Source: Streptomyces ochraceiscleroticus | GTDB taxonomy: Bacteria > Actinomycetota > Actinomycetes > Streptomycetales > Streptomycetaceae | Assembly (NCBI RefSeq): GCF_000720485.1 | Contig: NZ_JOAX01000008.1 | Location: forward strand, 248,001 to 312,000 | DNA: 64,000 nt | Direction of reading: 5' to 3' | Part shown: positions 61,237 through 64,000 of the stretch, piece after piece | Layout: the number at the start of each line of letters is the position of its first letter | Position numbering within the stretch: position 1 is the first letter of the stretch | Notes under the pieces: generated by a model | What the model was told of the DNA's origin: nothing | What the model saw: the letters and a program-made list of their open reading frames with translations, nothing else | Database searches by the model: none | Translations under genes and position numbers: made by a program

Positions 61237-62109
61237 ATGAGCACACTCGAAGCCACGACGCTCGACCAGATGGTCGATACGGCCCGCTATCCCCTGGCGG
61301 ATCCGGACGGCGCCGAGGGCCTCGCCCTGACCGCCCGCGCCCGCCACGAGCTGGCCACGACCGGCTGCACCGTCCTGCCGGACTTCATCCGCCCGGCCCT
61401 GCGCGACACGCTGCGCGAGGAGTGCGCGGCCCTCGCGCCACGTGCCTACTTCGACGTCGAGACGGTCAACGTCTACAACACCGCCGTGCACCCGGACCTG
61501 CCCGCCGACCACCCCGGCCGCACCACCTTCGAGCGCGGCAACGCCTTCGTCGCCCGCGACCGCATCCCGGCCGACGCCCTGATCAGCCGGCTCTACGCCC
61601 ATGGCGCGTTCCGCTCCTTCGTCGCCCGCTGCTTCGGCCTCGCGGAGCTGCACGAGCTCGCCGACCCGCTCGCCGGCCTCGTCCTCAACGTCGTCGCGCC
61701 CGGCCGGGAACACCCCTGGCACTTCGACACCAACGAATTCACCGTCTCCCTGCTCACCCAGGAGCCCGAGACCGGCGGCGCCTTCGAGTACTGCCCGAAC
61801 ATCCGGTCGGCGAAGGACGAGCACTTCGACGACGTACGGGACGTCCTGGCCGGGCGCGGCGAGCGGCTGATCCGCCGCCTCCCGCTGCACACCGGCGACC
61901 TCCAGCTCTTCAAGGGCCGCTACTCCCTGCACCGCGTCAGCCCCGTCGGGGGCGGCACGGCCCGCCACTCGGCGATCTTCGCGTACAGCGAGCGCCCCGG
62001 CGTCATCGGCAGCGTGGCCCGCACCCGCCAGCTCTTCGGCCGGGTGCTGCCCGAGCACCTGGCGGCGGCCGAGGGCCGCGCCGTGCGGGGGGACGAGCTG
62101 CTGGACTGA
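61237..62109 (+). CDS. Fe(II)/2-oxoglutarate-dependent oxygenase (free-amino-acid hydroxylase type)
   Basis: A 290-residue cupin-fold oxygenase. The facial triad is His162-x-Asp164 in PWHFDTNEF and His232 in SLHRVSP; Arg243 likely binds 2-oxoglutarate. FEYCPNIRS and FERGNAFVARDRIP are characteristic blocks that I recall from the BesD/HalD group, whose halogenases lack the Asp. Here Asp is present, so hydroxylation rather than chlorination is predicted. GAGAGG before the ATG fixes the start. It is divergent from glnII and leads an operon with a methyltransferase and a carnitine-type acyltransferase. The substrate is unknown; free lysine or a similar amino acid is a guess from the family. Confidence 0.85.
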   Translation: MSTLEATTLDQMVDTARYPLADPDGAEGLALTARARHELATTGCTVLPDFIRPALRDTLREECAALAPRAYFDVETVNVYNTAVHPDLPADHPGRTTFERGNAFVARDRIPADALISRLYAHGAFRSFVARCFGLAELHELADPLAGLVLNVVAPGREHPWHFDTNEFTVSLLTQEPETGGAFEYCPNIRSAKDEHFDDVRDVLAGRGERLIRRLPLHTGDLQLFKGRYSLHRVSPVGGGTARHSAIFAYSERPGVIGSVARTRQLFGRVLPEHLAAAEGRAVRGDELLD

Positions 62110-62199
62110 GCCGTCGCGGGGCATCCTCCCTGTGACCCGGGCGCCCCGCAGCACGTTGCAGGACGTTTTCCCATTCGCGATCCACGGAGGAGCAACCCC

Positions 62200-63063
62200 G
62201 TGCGCTTCGACACGACCGGAAAAGTCTCGCTCGACCACATCTACACGCAGCCCGACCCGCGCGCGTACTTCACCGTGCTGCGCACGCTCGACTACTGCGT
62301 ACCGCAGCTCGCCAAGCCGTACTTCGCCAAGCTCCTCAAGGAGTACCGCGAGGACCGGCGGGTGGCCGTGCCCAAGGTCGTCGACATCGGCTGCTCGTAC
62401 GGCATCAACGCCGCGCTGCTGAAGTACGACGTGGCCATGGACGAGCTGTACGCCCGTTACGGCGGCGACGCGGCCGCCTGGCTCACGCGCGAGGAGCTGC
62501 TCGCCCGGGACCGGGAGCTGTCCCGCGCCCGCCGGCCCGCGCGGCCCACCCGCTTCGTCGGCCTCGACACCTCCGAGAACGCGCTGGCCTACGCGCGCGA
62601 GGCCGGCTTCCTCGACGGCACCGTCCACGCCGACCTGGAGAACCACGACCCCACGCCGGACCAGCGCGCCCTGCTGTCCGGCGCCGACCTGGTGTTCTCC
62701 ACCGGCTGCATCGGCTACGTCACCGAACGCACCCTCACCCGCGTCGTCCGCGCGCAGGGCGGCCACCGGCCCTGGATGGCCCACTTCGTCCTGCGGATGT
62801 TCCCGTTCGACCCGGTCGAGCGGGCGCTGGCAGCCCTGGGCTACGAGACCACCCGCGTCGACGGGATGCACAAGCAGCGCCGGTTCGCCTCCCCCGAGGA
62901 GCAGGCGCTCGTCCTGGACACGATGTCGGCAGCCGGAGTGGATGCCACCGGCCTGGAAGCGGAAGGCTGGCTGTACGCACAGCTCTACGTCTCCCGGCCG
63001 TACGGCCCGGCAGGACGCCTCCGGTCCCATGATCCTCACGACCCGAATCGAGAGCAGCTTTGA
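62200..63063 (+). CDS. Class I SAM-dependent methyltransferase-like protein
   Basis: A 287-residue protein. Motif I is VVDIGCSYGIN (Asp62 to Gly68) and the second SAM-contact region is RFVGLDTSENALAYAREAGFLDG, with ADLVFSTGCIGYV as motif IV. A charged insert of about 45 residues lies between motif I and the second strand, which is unusual and may cap the substrate. I cannot assign N, O or C methylation. GGAGGAG before the GTG is a strong ribosome site. It lies 90 bases after the oxygenase gene, and its stop overlaps the acyltransferase start as TTGA. Confidence 0.75.
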   Translation: MRFDTTGKVSLDHIYTQPDPRAYFTVLRTLDYCVPQLAKPYFAKLLKEYREDRRVAVPKVVDIGCSYGINAALLKYDVAMDELYARYGGDAAAWLTREELLARDRELSRARRPARPTRFVGLDTSENALAYAREAGFLDGTVHADLENHDPTPDQRALLSGADLVFSTGCIGYVTERTLTRVVRAQGGHRPWMAHFVLRMFPFDPVERALAALGYETTRVDGMHKQRRFASPEEQALVLDTMSAAGVDATGLEAEGWLYAQLYVSRPYGPAGRLRSHDPHDPNREQL

Positions 63064-64000
63064 ACCCCAGTCAGGGCACGGCCACCGCCACCCCGGCCAC
63101 CGCCGCCCCCACCACCCCCACCTTCGCCCACGAGGACACCCTGCCGCGGGTGCCGCTGCCCTCGCTGGAGGAGAGCTGTGAGCGGTTCCTCGCCTGGTGC
63201 GGGCCGCTGCTGACACCCGAGGAGCGGGCGGCGACCGAGGCGGAGGTGGCCGCCTTCCGCCGCCCGGACGGCCCGGGCCCGGTCCTGCAGGCGGCGCTGG
63301 CGGGGTACGACCGCACGCCCGGCGTGCACAGCTGGCTCGACACCTTCTGGCCCTACCGCTACCTCGGCCGCCGGGACCGCATCGCCCTCAACGCCAACTT
63401 CTTCTTCCTCTTCCAGGACACCGGGCAGCCGCAGGCCGAACGGGCGGCCGGGCTGATCGCCTCGGCCGTCGCCTACAAGAAGCAGCTCGACGAGGAGAAG
63501 ATCCCACCCGTGGTGCTGCGCGGGGCGCCGCAGACCATGGAGCAGAACAAGTACCTCTTCTCCACCACCCGCATCCCCGGCGCGGAGCAGGACACGGTCC
63601 GCCACCCCTACTCCGAGGAGTGGCCGGGTCCGTCCGACGCGCGCCACATCGTGGTGTTCTTCCGGGGAGCGATGTACCGGATGGACGTCCTGGGCGCGGA
63701 CGGCACCCCGCACAGCCTCGCCGACCTCGAAGCGGGGCTGGCCGCCGTGGTGAAGGCCGGCGCGGAGCCGGCGGCACCGGGCACGTCCGTGGGCCACCTC
63801 ACCACGATGGCCCGCGCCGAATGGGCCGCCGCCCGCGACGACCTCCTCGCCTACCACCCCGGCAACGCCGCAGCCCTCGACACCGTGGAGACCGCCCTCT
63901 TCTGTGTCTGCCTGGAGGACTTCGCGCCCGCCGACACCCAGGAGACCTGCGACGAGCTGCTCTACGGGGACCGCGGCAACCGCTGGTTCGACAAGGCCGT
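63060..64000 (+). CDS. Choline/carnitine O-acyltransferase family protein (5' part)
   Basis: The first 313 residues are present; the gene continues past the window. LPRVPLPSLEESCERFLAW, the early WLDTFWPYRYLGRRDRIALNANFFFLF, then EQNKYLFSTTRIPGAEQDTV, HIVVFFRGAMYRMDVLG and YGDRGNRWFDKAV align, from memory, with eukaryotic carnitine and choline acetyltransferases. The catalytic His region lies beyond the edge. These enzymes move acyl groups between CoA and the hydroxyl of carnitine-like amines. Bacterial members are uncommon. The TTG start overlaps the methyltransferase stop. A low-complexity Ala/Thr/Pro tail precedes the domain. Confidence 0.83.
   Translation, partial: MNPSQGTATATPATAAPTTPTFAHEDTLPRVPLPSLEESCERFLAWCGPLLTPEERAATEAEVAAFRRPDGPGPVLQAALAGYDRTPGVHSWLDTFWPYRYLGRRDRIALNANFFFLFQDTGQPQAERAAGLIASAVAYKKQLDEEKIPPVVLRGAPQTMEQNKYLFSTTRIPGAEQDTVRHPYSEEWPGPSDARHIVVFFRGAMYRMDVLGADGTPHSLADLEAGLAAVVKAGAEPAAPGTSVGHLTTMARAEWAAARDDLLAYHPGNAAALDTVETALFCVCLEDFAPADTQETCDELLYGDRGNRWFDKA

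Noticed and set aside
61237..62109. Radical halogenase like BesD
   Set aside because: The iron site has His-x-Asp (H162, D164); halogenases replace the Asp with Gly or Ala.

Overview
The window is high-GC actinobacterial DNA, almost certainly from a Streptomyces chromosome. Third codon positions are nearly all G or C, GTG and TTG starts are frequent, genes overlap as GTGA, ATGA or TTGA, several promoters look leaderless, and two genes carry the rare TTA (bldA) leucine codon. Gene content and order (glnII, malEFG with amylolytic genes, glnE, glnA2, nadE, panB) match, from memory, the conserved core region around S. coelicolor SCO2210-SCO2256. I saw no rRNA, tRNA, CRISPR array, insertion sequence or prophage.

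Layout, left to right. (1) 1-6551: a sialic-acid catabolic locus. A NanT-like transporter and a NanA-like lyase face a GntR regulator, then a sialidase and a sugar ABC importer. The two outward promoters carry matching operators just downstream of their -10 boxes. (2) 6610-13097: F420-dependent NADP reductase, a small membrane protein, a site-2 protease, a small conserved protein and a giant AfsR-like ATPase regulator with SGPVA repeats. (3) 13173-21439: an ABC-2 efflux pair, panB, two MFS exporters (one with a TetR gene) and a membrane endonuclease/phosphatase-like protein. (4) 21708-29422: NAD synthetase, a secreted serine protease, glnA2 and glnE. (5) 29490-34365: a TetR gene divergent from an APC permease and an amidohydrolase, then a PAP2 protein. 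(6) 34402-47326: the maltose/maltodextrin locus, with malEFG flanked on both sides by an alpha-glucosidase/LacI pair, followed by secreted alpha-amylase and pullulanase. (7) 47354-53637: a PP2C phosphatase, a TetR gene, a ferredoxin-reductase/diiron-protein pair, a large sigma-like membrane protein and a DUF397 protein. (8) 53769-58972: a secreted GH89 alpha-N-acetylglucosaminidase and an acyltransferase pair of ornithine-lipid type. (9) 59037-64000: an orphan winged-helix regulator, a possible 34-residue peptide, glnII and, divergent from it, an operon of Fe(II)/2-oxoglutarate oxygenase, SAM methyltransferase and choline/carnitine O-acyltransferase (cut by the window end).

How the parts fit. 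The window joins carbohydrate scavenging (sialosides, maltodextrins/starch, N-acetylglucosamine glycans) to nitrogen assimilation (glnII, glnA2, glnE). The most unusual unit is the last operon. An oxygenase of the free-amino-acid hydroxylase type, a methyltransferase and a carnitine-type acyltransferase together look like a small pathway making an acylated, hydroxylated (possibly N-methylated) amino acid. It shares its regulatory region with glnII. That pathway assignment is inference, not something the sequence proves.
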